From assembly GCA_029933495.1 (NCBI GenBank), contig JAOZOC010000222.1, forward strand, positions 1 to 5,945: 5,945 bases of DNA. Direction: 5' to 3'. The DNA comes from Bacteroidales bacterium. Its GTDB lineage: Bacteria; Bacteroidota; Bacteroidia; Bacteroidales; JAADJA01. Below the pieces are notes generated by a model that saw nothing but the letters and a program-made list of their open reading frames with translations, was not told where the DNA came from and did no database searches. Positions 1-5,788 of the stretch are shown here, piece after piece. Position 1 is the stretch's first letter; every line of letters starts with the position of its first letter. Made by a program: the position numbers and the translations under genes.

Positions 1-56
1 AAAATTTTCACATCTTTGCCGCTGTGAATCGAATAACAATAGAGCCTCATTTTTTG

Positions 57-73
57 TTTAATAATTTATTAAA
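57..73. promoter_or_regulatory. Perfect AT-only palindrome just upstream of the proline dehydrogenase start
   Basis: TTTAATAA and TTATTAAA form perfect 8-bp inverted arms around a single T, ending 6 nt before the ATG at position 80. The site overlaps the region where ribosomes load, so it could be an operator for a repressor or a weak mRNA structure over the start. The palindrome is seen directly and any function is inferred. Because it contains only A and T, chance occurrence in this AT-rich leader is a real possibility. No convincing Bacteroidota promoter pair (TTTG with TAnnTTTG) was found in positions 1-79. Confidence 0.35.
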
Positions 74-79
74 GATACT

Positions 80-1255
80 ATGATAACATTTGAAAACACT
101 GAAATAGCTTTTAAAAGCAGATCGGATATAGATTTGCAAAGAGCGTACCTGCTATTCCGTTTAATTGCAAATAATACTCTGGTTAAGATGGGTGGACAGC
201 TTTCGACACTTGCTCTGAAGTTACATTTGCCGGTTAACTGGGCTGTAAAACCCACAATTTACTCTCATTTTGTTGGTGGCGAGACGATAGACAAATGCAG
301 AAAGAATGTTGAAGCACTTGGGAAATTTAATGTAAAGGCGATACTTGATTATTCGGTTGAGGGAACAGAAACAACAGATGGAATACAAAATGCACTTGAC
401 GAAACACTTCGTACAATTGAAAATGCGGCAAAAGAACCGAATGTTCCATTTGCAGTTTTTAAACCAACTGCTTTCACAACTGCTAATGTTTTGGAGAAAG
501 TAAGTGCAGGAATGAAATTGAATGATAAGGAGGCTGAAGAAGCTGATAATTTCAGAAAAAGAGTCGGAATTTTATGCAAATCAGCTTATGAGCATGATGT
601 TCCAATCCTTATTGATGCCGAAGACTCATGGTATCAAAACTTTATTGATGAGGTTGTTTATGATAATATGGCTAAATATAACAAGAAGAAAGCCATTGTT
701 TTTAATACTTACCAGATGTATCGCTGGGACAGGCTGGGGAAGCTTGAGGATGCTTATGAAACTGCCCAGAAAAATGGATATTTTCTTGGAGCTAAGTTTG
801 TCCGTGGTGCATATATGGAGAAGGAGCGGGAGAGGGCAGAGGAAAAAGGGTACAAAGATCCTATTCAACCCGATAAAGAGAGTACTGACAGGGATTACAA
901 TGCTGCCTTAAAATTCTGCATTGAACACATTGACGGACTAGTAGTTTTCAACGGAACTCATAATGAATTCAGCTCGCAATATATGGTTGATCTTATGGAG
1001 GAGCATGGTTTAGCTAAAGATGATCCAAGATGCTGGTTTTCCCAGCTCTATGGAATGAGTGACCATATCAGTTTTAATCTGGCATTTGAAGGGTTTAATG
1101 TTGCCAAATATGTTCCTTATGGGCCTGTAAGATCAGTCCTCCCATACCTGCTTCGCAGAACGGAGGAGAACACTTCAATCGCAGGTCAGACAAGTCGTGA
1201 ACTTAATCTCATTATAAAAGAGAAAGAGAGAAGAAAGAGTGCAAAAAGGAAGTAG
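80..1255 (+). CDS. Proline dehydrogenase (monofunctional, FAD-dependent)
   Basis: This cytoplasmic or membrane-associated flavoenzyme oxidises L-proline to 1-pyrroline-5-carboxylate, the first step of proline breakdown to glutamate, and passes electrons to the quinone pool. Family signatures along the 391 residues are FVGGETIDKC (64-73), the strand motif DAEDSW (179-184), KFVRGAYME (239-247), QLYGMSDHISFNLA (322-335), YVPYGPV (344-350), and PYLLRRTEEN (355-364) followed by REL (373-375). The last two contain the arginine-rich substrate-binding segment known in PutA/PRODH barrels. The length fits a stand-alone enzyme. There is no DNA-binding domain and no fused P5C dehydrogenase domain as in PutA, so a separate P5C dehydrogenase is expected elsewhere. 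The ATG at 80 has no Shine-Dalgarno site, as is usual in Bacteroidota, and the N-terminus reads sensibly. The basic tail (KEKERRKSAKRK) is ordinary. A DUF1648 gene follows after 37 bp. The family call is very secure. Confidence 0.96.
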   Translation: MITFENTEIAFKSRSDIDLQRAYLLFRLIANNTLVKMGGQLSTLALKLHLPVNWAVKPTIYSHFVGGETIDKCRKNVEALGKFNVKAILDYSVEGTETTDGIQNALDETLRTIENAAKEPNVPFAVFKPTAFTTANVLEKVSAGMKLNDKEAEEADNFRKRVGILCKSAYEHDVPILIDAEDSWYQNFIDEVVYDNMAKYNKKKAIVFNTYQMYRWDRLGKLEDAYETAQKNGYFLGAKFVRGAYMEKERERAEEKGYKDPIQPDKESTDRDYNAALKFCIEHIDGLVVFNGTHNEFSSQYMVDLMEEHGLAKDDPRCWFSQLYGMSDHISFNLAFEGFNVAKYVPYGPVRSVLPYLLRRTEENTSIAGQTSRELNLIIKEKERRKSAKRK

Positions 1256-1270
1256 TATTTCACTTTATAC

Positions 1271-1292
1271 TTTGAGGTAAAAAAAACTCAAA
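1271..1292 (+). promoter_or_regulatory. Inverted repeat ending at the DUF1648 gene start codon
   Basis: TTTGAG at 1271-1276 and CTCAAA at 1287-1292 are perfect 6-bp complements around a 10-nt A-rich loop, and the right arm touches the ATG at 1293. A second pairing, CTCA (1287-1290) with TGAG (1294-1297), uses the same arm and would cover the start codon, so the two stems exclude each other. This could tune translation of the downstream gene relative to proline dehydrogenase. The stems are short and AT-rich, so this is only a candidate. There is no U-run typical of a terminator after it. Confidence 0.25.
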
Positions 1293-1778
1293 ATGAGTAA
1301 ATCAAAAATCAAGCTACGTTTAACTGACTGGTTACTTGAAATTTTTGGAGCAGCCGGAATGATCCTGCTTGTTCTTTTGCCAATACTTTTTATCAATAAA
1401 CTACCTGATACAATACCTGTCCACTTCAACCTATTGGGAGAACCTGACAGATACGGAAGTAAGAATTCAATATGGGCACTTCCTGCAATTGGATTTTTTC
1501 TGTTTATGACAATCGTTTTTATCCCGAAATTGCTAATTCATTTTGGCAATACTGACTTTGATAGCTGGGAAAAGAGTTTCAGATTTCTGAATGCAATGAG
1601 GATGGTTCGCATAATCAATATGCTGACTGTTTTTATGTTTTGCTCAATAGTTTATTATACTATTTTAGTAAGCCTCGGCAACCCAACAGGACTTTGGAAC
1701 TTTTCAACCCTGTTTTTTCTGCTTCTTATCTTTATTGCTATTGCTGTTTTCCTGATCAAAAATAAAAGAAGGAAATAG
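1293..1778 (+). CDS. DUF1648-domain small integral membrane protein
   Basis: This 161-residue protein has four likely transmembrane helices at about residues 18-36, 60-82, 107-128 and 136-155, and a basic C-terminal tail (KNKRRK) that probably faces the cytoplasm. The segment LPDTIPVHFNLLGEPDRYGS (37-56), between helices 1 and 2, is the signature of DUF1648. That domain also forms the N-terminal part of SdpI-type immunity/signalling membrane proteins of Firmicutes. The second SdpI domain is absent, so immunity to a toxin should not be assumed. No enzymatic motif is visible and the biochemical role is unknown. It lies 37 bp after proline dehydrogenase on the same strand, without a visible terminator between them, so co-transcription is likely. 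A link to proline use is not otherwise supported. The start has no Shine-Dalgarno site, but the first helix begins at a normal distance from this ATG. Confidence 0.85.
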   Translation: MSKSKIKLRLTDWLLEIFGAAGMILLVLLPILFINKLPDTIPVHFNLLGEPDRYGSKNSIWALPAIGFFLFMTIVFIPKLLIHFGNTDFDSWEKSFRFLNAMRMVRIINMLTVFMFCSIVYYTILVSLGNPTGLWNFSTLFFLLLIFIAIAVFLIKNKRRK

Positions 1779-1840
1779 ATGAATATCAATAACACTTGGT
1801 TTATAGCCCTCGTAAGAATACCGAACAGATTATATAATTT

Positions 1841-1924
1841 GAATTTTGTGTTTTGAATTTTGTGCTTTGAGTTTTGGATTTTGAGTCTTGTGCTTTGAGT
1901 TTTGTGCTTTGGATTTTGAGTTTT
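1841..1924. repeat. Tandem array of twelve 7-bp units (GNNTTTT type) between convergent genes
   Basis: The 84 bp divide exactly into twelve heptamers, mainly GAATTTT, GTGCTTT, GAGTTTT and GGATTTT on the + strand. They partly alternate as a 14-bp higher-order unit (GAGTTTTGTGCTTT). A degenerate thirteenth unit may precede it at 1834-1840. The array ends 6 nt from the stop codon of the GWxTD gene, so in that gene's mRNA it reads as AAAACTC/AAAGCAC-like, rich in A and C and poor in U. It occupies over half of the 152-bp gap between the convergent ends at 1778 and 1931. A minus-strand reading frame through it gives a 7-residue repeating peptide, an artefact of the period. It resembles in style the heptanucleotide short tandem repeats described in cyanobacteria; that comparison is by pattern only. 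Confidence 0.9.
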
Positions 1925-1930
1925 CCGGTA

Positions 1931-3190
1931 TCATCTCCTCCAGTTATCAATAGCGATATACCAGCTTTTTTTGTGTGACGGAGAGCGGCTGAGTGAGAAA
2001 TCATTTTCAGTAAATGGATTATCAACCTTGTAAAAATAGAAGATTATGGAGAGCGGGTTGCCGGCTTTTCCATAGATCCATTTCTCCTCATCGTCTTTTC
2101 TGTAAACTTCAGTTGGCGGGCCATAAATAATATATATGAGGCCTCTGTCAGTCTTCCAGCCCTCTACAAATGATGAAAATATTTTATTTGAATATTGCAC
2201 TCTTGAATAATACTTTTTAATCATGCTTTTTGCACGTTCCTGTTGATTGGACGATCGTTCAAGCCAAAAGCTGTCAATGGCTGATTTGTAATTGGTATAC
2301 GAAAGCAATTTGTCATATTCTTTTAAAGTTGTCAGGTAACGCAAAGGAGCAATGGCAGAAGCAGGGGTTGCAATTTCAGGGAAACCATCATCAAAGTTGA
2401 ACAATGTAAGACCATCGGATTTTGTAAGATCGGGCTGTATATGATATATCCCTTTGTAAGGCAGCTCCAGCAAAGGAGAGTATCCTTCTACGAGATATGT
2501 TGACAATATACTGTCGGGTTTAAACGTATAGGTAACAGCCTTGACATTTGCAAAAGGTGGCTTCGCAAGTGGGAAAGTCTGATCATAGTATCTGATGTAA
2601 AGTTTATGAACAGAGGTGTCGTTATACAAAATATGAAAATACTGACCGGGTAAAATAAAATTGTTGAAAACCGGATAACCGTCATTGTCAGTTACCAAAA
2701 AATACTGCCTGCTTTTTTTATTACTTTTACTTAAATCAAACAAACGAAATATCTCATTATCCTGAGCGATGTTAAGGTCGGTTACTATTATTTTAAGAAC
2801 ATAATTACCGGGGAACCGGGCTTTTACTTCAAAGTCAATTATCATTTCCAATCCTTTGCCGTAGCTGGATGTGTCGGTAACCTTAATCGTTGCAGAATCT
2901 AATATTTCAGATGATTCGTATGATTGATACAACTCATAACGAACCTCAATATTTGCCTGGATAACTGTGTGATTCTGATTGGCCAGAAACCTGAAATCAT
3001 CTGGGTTGATACTAACATAAACCTGGGAAATGGAGTCCCATTTATGGTAAATGACAGCCTGGATAGATGAAAAATTATACTCCTCGTATAACTGAGCAAG
3101 ATTAGTCTTACTAAGCTTTTTTGCAAATATACTACCTGTAATCGTCATAAACGATATAAGTAGTACCGGAAGAATAACTTTAAATCTCAT
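1931..3190 (-). CDS. Exported GWxTD-domain-containing protein
   Basis: The 419-residue protein begins with a Sec-type signal peptide (hydrophobic residues about 4-22, MRFKVILPVLLISFMTITGS). No lipobox cysteine is present, so a periplasmic or envelope location is expected. The middle (about 40-255) reads as beta-rich and resembles the variable N-terminal part of the family. From about residue 282 the family core appears: a helical segment with PLRY, FW (308-309) and KKYYSRVQYSN (325-335), then GWKTDRG (344-350), IYIIYGPP (352-359) and EKWIYG (369-374), which together define the GWxTD domain. The function of this domain is not known; it is common in Bacteroidota and related phyla. Family members usually end with a WRxG-like motif. 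This one stops after NWRR, a few residues short, next to the 7-bp repeat array. The ATG at 3190 is supported by the signal peptide. It may be transcribed alone or after rmuC, 310 bp upstream on the same strand. Confidence 0.88.
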   Translation of the reverse strand: MRFKVILPVLLISFMTITGSIFAKKLSKTNLAQLYEEYNFSSIQAVIYHKWDSISQVYVSINPDDFRFLANQNHTVIQANIEVRYELYQSYESSEILDSATIKVTDTSSYGKGLEMIIDFEVKARFPGNYVLKIIVTDLNIAQDNEIFRLFDLSKSNKKSRQYFLVTDNDGYPVFNNFILPGQYFHILYNDTSVHKLYIRYYDQTFPLAKPPFANVKAVTYTFKPDSILSTYLVEGYSPLLELPYKGIYHIQPDLTKSDGLTLFNFDDGFPEIATPASAIAPLRYLTTLKEYDKLLSYTNYKSAIDSFWLERSSNQQERAKSMIKKYYSRVQYSNKIFSSFVEGWKTDRGLIYIIYGPPTEVYRKDDEEKWIYGKAGNPLSIIFYFYKVDNPFTENDFSLSRSPSHKKSWYIAIDNWRR

Positions 3191-3248
3191 TTGTTTTAAT
3201 TTCGTATTTTATTGATATTTAGCTCTAATGGGGCTTTTAATCATCCTA

Positions 3249-3310
3249 CTGCTTCGTCCGCCGTAGCCTTTGCGTAGGTGGACATTGTCTGCTATTTGAA
3301 GCGGAAGCAG
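3249..3310. repeat. GC-richer foldable element, possibly a dispersed intergenic repeat
   Basis: GTCCGCC (3256-3262) pairs with GGTGGAC (3277-3283) apart from one G-T wobble, forming a 7-bp hairpin. Directly outside it, CTGCTTC (3249-3255) is perfectly complementary to GAAGCAG (3304-3310). An alternative right-hand hairpin pairs TCTGCT (3288-3293) with AGCAGA (3306-3311). On the minus strand the core translates as STYAKATADEA, which resembles a peptide I recall from translated intergenic repeats in Bacteroidota and candidate-phyla genomes. Base composition is visibly more GC-rich than the flanks. The pairings are seen directly. Membership in a dispersed repeat family comes from memory and was not tested. 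Confidence 0.45.
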
Positions 3311-3376
3311 ATATGTCGGCTCACCTCCATAACCTGCCCCGGTTTCCTGGTGATGTTTCATTTTTAACATTTAATC

Positions 3377-3389
3377 CCTGTAATACAGG
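3377..3389. promoter_or_regulatory. 13-bp perfect palindrome CCTGTA-A-TACAGG
   Basis: Two perfect 6-bp arms flank one central A. The very short centre suits a dimeric protein-binding site better than a strong RNA hairpin, although a 4-bp stem with a 5-nt loop is possible in RNA. It lies about 17 bp from the 8-bp array, downstream of rmuC and upstream of the GWxTD gene on the minus strand. Only the symmetry supports it. Confidence 0.3.
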
Positions 3390-3405
3390 ATTTCGCTTCG
3401 CTCAA

Positions 3406-3507
3406 CATTCACCCATTCACCCATTCACTCATTCACCCATTCACTCATTCACCCATTCACCCATTCACCCATTCACCCATTCACCCATTCACCCATTCAC
3501 TCATTCC
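3406..3507. repeat. Tandem array of twelve 8-bp units (CATTCACC/T) overlapping the rmuC stop codon
   Basis: Twelve complete units of CATTCACC or CATTCACT run from 3406 to 3501 without a length change, followed by a partial unit. Units 3, 5 and 12 end in T and the rest end in C. On the minus (mRNA) strand of rmuC the unit is GAATGGGT, which lacks C, so the RNA cannot form ordinary GC stems with itself. Units 6 to 11 place six GGG runs 5 nt apart on that strand (complement of CCC at 3452-3454 through 3492-3494). The rmuC stop TGA (3501-3503) is part of the array. Near-identical units suggest recent expansion or gene conversion, and copy number may vary between strains by slippage. Confidence 0.95.
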
Positions 3508-4847
3508 TCTATAAATTTACCCGGTAGCGATTTAGTCGCCTTAGCACCCAGTTTTTTCAATTTCTCAACATGACCAATCAGATTACCTCTGCCTTCGGTA
3601 AGCTTACTATGAGCATCATTATAGGTTTTCCTTACAGTATTTAACTGGTTTCCCAGTTTTTCCATATCTGTTACCAACCCGTAAAATTTATCATATAGCG
3701 CTCCACCCTGTTTTGCAATCTCAAGTGCGTTGCGGGTTTGTTTTTCGTGCTTCCATATAGAAGAGATAGTTCGCAAAGTCGCAAGCAGTGTTGTAGGACT
3801 GACTATTACTATCTTCTTATCCCAGGCAAAACCAAAAAGACTGTTATCAGTCTGGATGGCAGTACTGAATGCAGATTCAAGAGGCATAAACATCAAAACG
3901 AAGTCGGGAGTGTCAAACATTTCAGCATTTTGATAACTCTTCTCGCTTAGCTCTTTTATATGATTTTTAATGGAAGTGATGTGTTGTTTCAGAAACTTCT
4001 CCTTTGAGTTGTCATCATCAGAGTTAACAAATGCTTCATAAGCTGTAAGTGAAACTTTCGAATCGATGATAATGTGTTTGTTGTCAGGAAGTTTTATAAC
4101 TACATCAGGCCTGATAATGTTACCTTCATTGTTTCGTGTTGTTGTCTGGGTTTCATATTCTGCACCTTCGACAAGCCCTGAACGCTCCAGAACCCGTGAA
4201 AGGACAAGTTCTCCCCAGTTTCCCTGCTTTTTAGTATCCGATTTGAGTGCTCTTGTGAGATTGTTTGCTTCCTCGCTTATCTTATAATTAATTTCATACA
4301 GTTTTTTAAGCTCGGCTTTCAGGTCGGTCTGGTCTTTAAGGCCTTTTTGATAGGTGTCTTCTACCTTTTTTTCAAAATTCTGAATTTTCTCTTTTAAAGG
4401 CATTAAAATATCGCCAATTTTTTTTTCATTGACAGAAGTAAATTCCTGTGAATTTTGCTTCAGGATTTTGTTTGCAATATTCTCGAATTCAGTTGTGAAT
4501 TTCTTTTGCAATTCCTCCATCTCCCTCTTTTGAGTATCAAGTTTTTCCTGAAGATTACGATATTCAACTTCTGCTTTTGCAATCCTGTTCCCCATTTGCT
4601 CACTTTTACTCCTTTCAGTTCCCAGTTCAGTCTCAAGCTTATTATTGGTTTTTTGTGAGTCGGAATATTTCTCGGCAAGAATACTTTTCTCTTTATCAAG
4701 AGCATTTATCTCCTCTGCTTTTTGTTTTTCAAGCGTGGTAAGTTTTGTTCTTATCTCCCCGGTTTTAGAAGTGATTTTGCTCTTCATATAAAAGTAGATG
4801 ATAAATCCACCGATAATAATGCCGGATATTAAATATACAATCTCCAT
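3501..4847 (-). CDS. rmuC: DNA recombination protein RmuC
   Basis: RmuC-family proteins are linked to limiting DNA inversions and rearrangements at short inverted repeats and are predicted to have a restriction-endonuclease-like fold. The 448 residues show the full architecture: an N-terminal membrane helix (about 2-20), a long charged coiled coil (about 30-200), then the conserved domain with GNWGE (209-213), RPDVVIKLPD (246-255), IIIDSKVSL (259-267), MPLESAF (321-327) and SPTTLLATLRT (350-360), and a second coiled segment to about 435. D248 and D262-S263-K264 match the predicted PD-(D/E)xK active-site pattern. Length is normal and nothing is broken. The ATG at 4847 is supported by the immediate membrane helix. 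The C-terminus FIEE ends at a TGA that belongs to the 8-bp array, so the repeat reaches the last codons. The gene is divergent from the TonB-domain gene across 126 AT-rich bp. Confidence 0.96.
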   Translation of the reverse strand: MEIVYLISGIIIGGFIIYFYMKSKITSKTGEIRTKLTTLEKQKAEEINALDKEKSILAEKYSDSQKTNNKLETELGTERSKSEQMGNRIAKAEVEYRNLQEKLDTQKREMEELQKKFTTEFENIANKILKQNSQEFTSVNEKKIGDILMPLKEKIQNFEKKVEDTYQKGLKDQTDLKAELKKLYEINYKISEEANNLTRALKSDTKKQGNWGELVLSRVLERSGLVEGAEYETQTTTRNNEGNIIRPDVVIKLPDNKHIIIDSKVSLTAYEAFVNSDDDNSKEKFLKQHITSIKNHIKELSEKSYQNAEMFDTPDFVLMFMPLESAFSTAIQTDNSLFGFAWDKKIVIVSPTTLLATLRTISSIWKHEKQTRNALEIAKQGGALYDKFYGLVTDMEKLGNQLNTVRKTYNDAHSKLTEGRGNLIGHVEKLKKLGAKATKSLPGKFIEE

Positions 4848-4973
4848 TGGCCTGCTGTATTGAATTCTTAATTACAAAAAAATCAAATTGCTTTTAAACC
4901 CGTAAAATTAAACAATAATTATACCTGCATTGGAAATTTTCTTATTTTTACAAGATGTTTTGTAAATAGTATT
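4848..4973. promoter_or_regulatory. AT-rich divergent intergenic region (rmuC / TonB-domain gene)
   Basis: The genes on both sides point away from this 126-bp gap, so it must contain or lie just inside the promoters for both. It is strongly AT-rich with A and T runs. I searched for the Bacteroidota pair TTTG and TAnnTTTG in both directions and found only poor matches, so no exact promoter is called. The role is inferred from gene orientation. Confidence 0.55.
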
Positions 4974-5786
4974 ATGAAATCTTCATCTTATAAGCTGATA
5001 TTTTCTTGCCTTGCAATTTTTTTTGCATCAGGGACGCTGACGGCTCAGGAGTTAACTATGCCATCGCCCCGGGGCGGCAAAAGACTGCTGAAAGAATTCA
5101 TCAAAGAGGAAATGGTTTATCCTGAGAAAGCATTGAAGGATAAGACCGAGGGCACAGTTATTTTTTCGTTGGTAATTAACTCTGATGGTAGTGTTTCTGA
5201 TCTTAAAATTGCACAAACAGTATCTCCCGAAATTGATAGTGAGGCATTAAGAATCTTCAGGAAGATTCTATGGAATCCGGCAACAAGGATAGGAAAACCT
5301 GTAAATCATGTGACCTCTTTTGAAATAAAATTTAGCATAAAGAAATACAATAAGGTATGTAAATCGCGGGGCTATACAAAGATAATCTATCCGTATGAGC
5401 CTGTTGACAAAAGTGACAAGATATATTCAATTTCAGAAATTACACGATCGCCGACACCTGTTTTCTCAAGCCGCGATTGTAATTTCAGCACTTTTATTAC
5501 CAATAATCTAAAATATCCAGAAGCTGCATTCAAGCAGGCTGTGTCTGGTGTTGTAAAGCTAAAGTTTGTGGTTGAGCCCAGTGGCCGGATATCAAATATA
5601 ACAGCTGAAAAAGTATTGGGTGCAGGCTGTACTGAGGAAGCTATAAGAGTTGTAAAACTTCTGCAATGGAATCCGGGCATTAATAAAACCCTGGCAGTAC
5701 GTACATTTATGACTTTGGAGATAACCTTTAATGTTGCCGACAAAACTGTAAAAGGCAAGATTCCTACTCCGGGGCAGGTTTATTGA
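4974..5786 (+). CDS. Secreted protein with two tandem TonB C-terminal domains
   Basis: The 270-residue protein starts with a signal peptide (hydrophobic about 8-22) and a good signal-peptidase I site after TLTA (21-24), predicting a soluble periplasmic protein. Two copies of the TonB C-terminal fold follow. Copy 1 (about 35-123) has YPEKAL (49-54), EGTVIFSLVINSDGSV (59-74) and a late WNPA (100-103). Copy 2 (about 165-255) has YPEAAF (181-186), SGVVKLKFVVEPSGRI (191-206) and WNPG (232-235). TonB domains contact TonB-dependent outer-membrane receptors. A true TonB also needs an inner-membrane anchor that works with ExbB/ExbD and a proline-rich spacer; neither is evident here. It may instead be a periplasmic accessory or peptidoglycan/receptor-binding relative. 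An uncleaved N-terminal helix acting as an anchor is the main alternative. No exbB/exbD or receptor gene lies in the window. The stop codon is followed after 2 nt by a G-rich array. Confidence 0.87.
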   Translation: MKSSSYKLIFSCLAIFFASGTLTAQELTMPSPRGGKRLLKEFIKEEMVYPEKALKDKTEGTVIFSLVINSDGSVSDLKIAQTVSPEIDSEALRIFRKILWNPATRIGKPVNHVTSFEIKFSIKKYNKVCKSRGYTKIIYPYEPVDKSDKIYSISEITRSPTPVFSSRDCNFSTFITNNLKYPEAAFKQAVSGVVKLKFVVEPSGRISNITAEKVLGAGCTEEAIRVVKLLQWNPGINKTLAVRTFMTLEITFNVADKTVKGKIPTPGQVY

Positions 5787-5788
5787 TT

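Larger units (their letters stand above)
3191..3500. other. 310-bp gene-free stretch between rmuC and the GWxTD gene
   Basis: I see no credible gene here on either strand. It holds, in order, a short AT-rich leader next to the GWxTD start, a foldable GC-richer element (3249-3310), a 13-bp palindrome (3377-3389), and an 8-bp tandem array (3406-3507) that runs into rmuC. A + strand frame stays open from 3313 to 3573 only because the 8-bp unit has no stop codon in any + frame, and it then runs antisense through the end of rmuC. No TAnnTTTG-type promoter was recognised upstream of the GWxTD gene on the minus strand. Confidence 0.75.

Noticed and set aside
522..911. 129-codon + strand frame inside proline dehydrogenase
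   Set aside because: It lies wholly within a strongly conserved gene in another frame, and its translation has no recognisable family features.
1293..1778. SdpI-type toxin immunity protein
   Set aside because: Only the DUF1648 part is present. The second SdpI domain and any toxin gene nearby are missing.
1779..1840. Intrinsic terminator after the DUF1648 gene
   Set aside because: I found no GC stem followed by a T run, only short imperfect complementarity.
1801..2025. Minus-strand frame giving a 7-residue periodic Lys/Gln/Ser/Thr peptide
   Set aside because: It is a by-product of the 7-bp array and overlaps the C-terminal part of the GWxTD gene in another frame.
3241..3285. 14-codon minus-strand leader peptide before the GWxTD gene
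   Set aside because: The peptide matches a translated intergenic repeat type and has no regulatory codon bias or terminator/antiterminator pair. The structured-repeat explanation is simpler.
3406..3507. CRISPR array
   Set aside because: The units are 8 bp and contiguous, with no spacers and no cas genes. This is a simple tandem repeat.
3313..3573. Open + strand frame encoding a His/Pro/Thr/Ser-rich repetitive peptide
   Set aside because: The frame is open only because the 8-bp unit lacks + strand stops in every frame. The remainder is antisense to the end of rmuC, and there is no domain or secretion signal.
4929..4962. Promoter for the TonB-domain gene (ATTG plus ATGTTTTG)
   Set aside because: Both boxes match the Bacteroidota consensus poorly, and the implied leader would be only a few nucleotides long.
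5387..5758. 123-codon minus-strand frame
   Set aside because: It is antisense to the second TonB domain, whose motifs are clear, and nothing supports coding on this strand.
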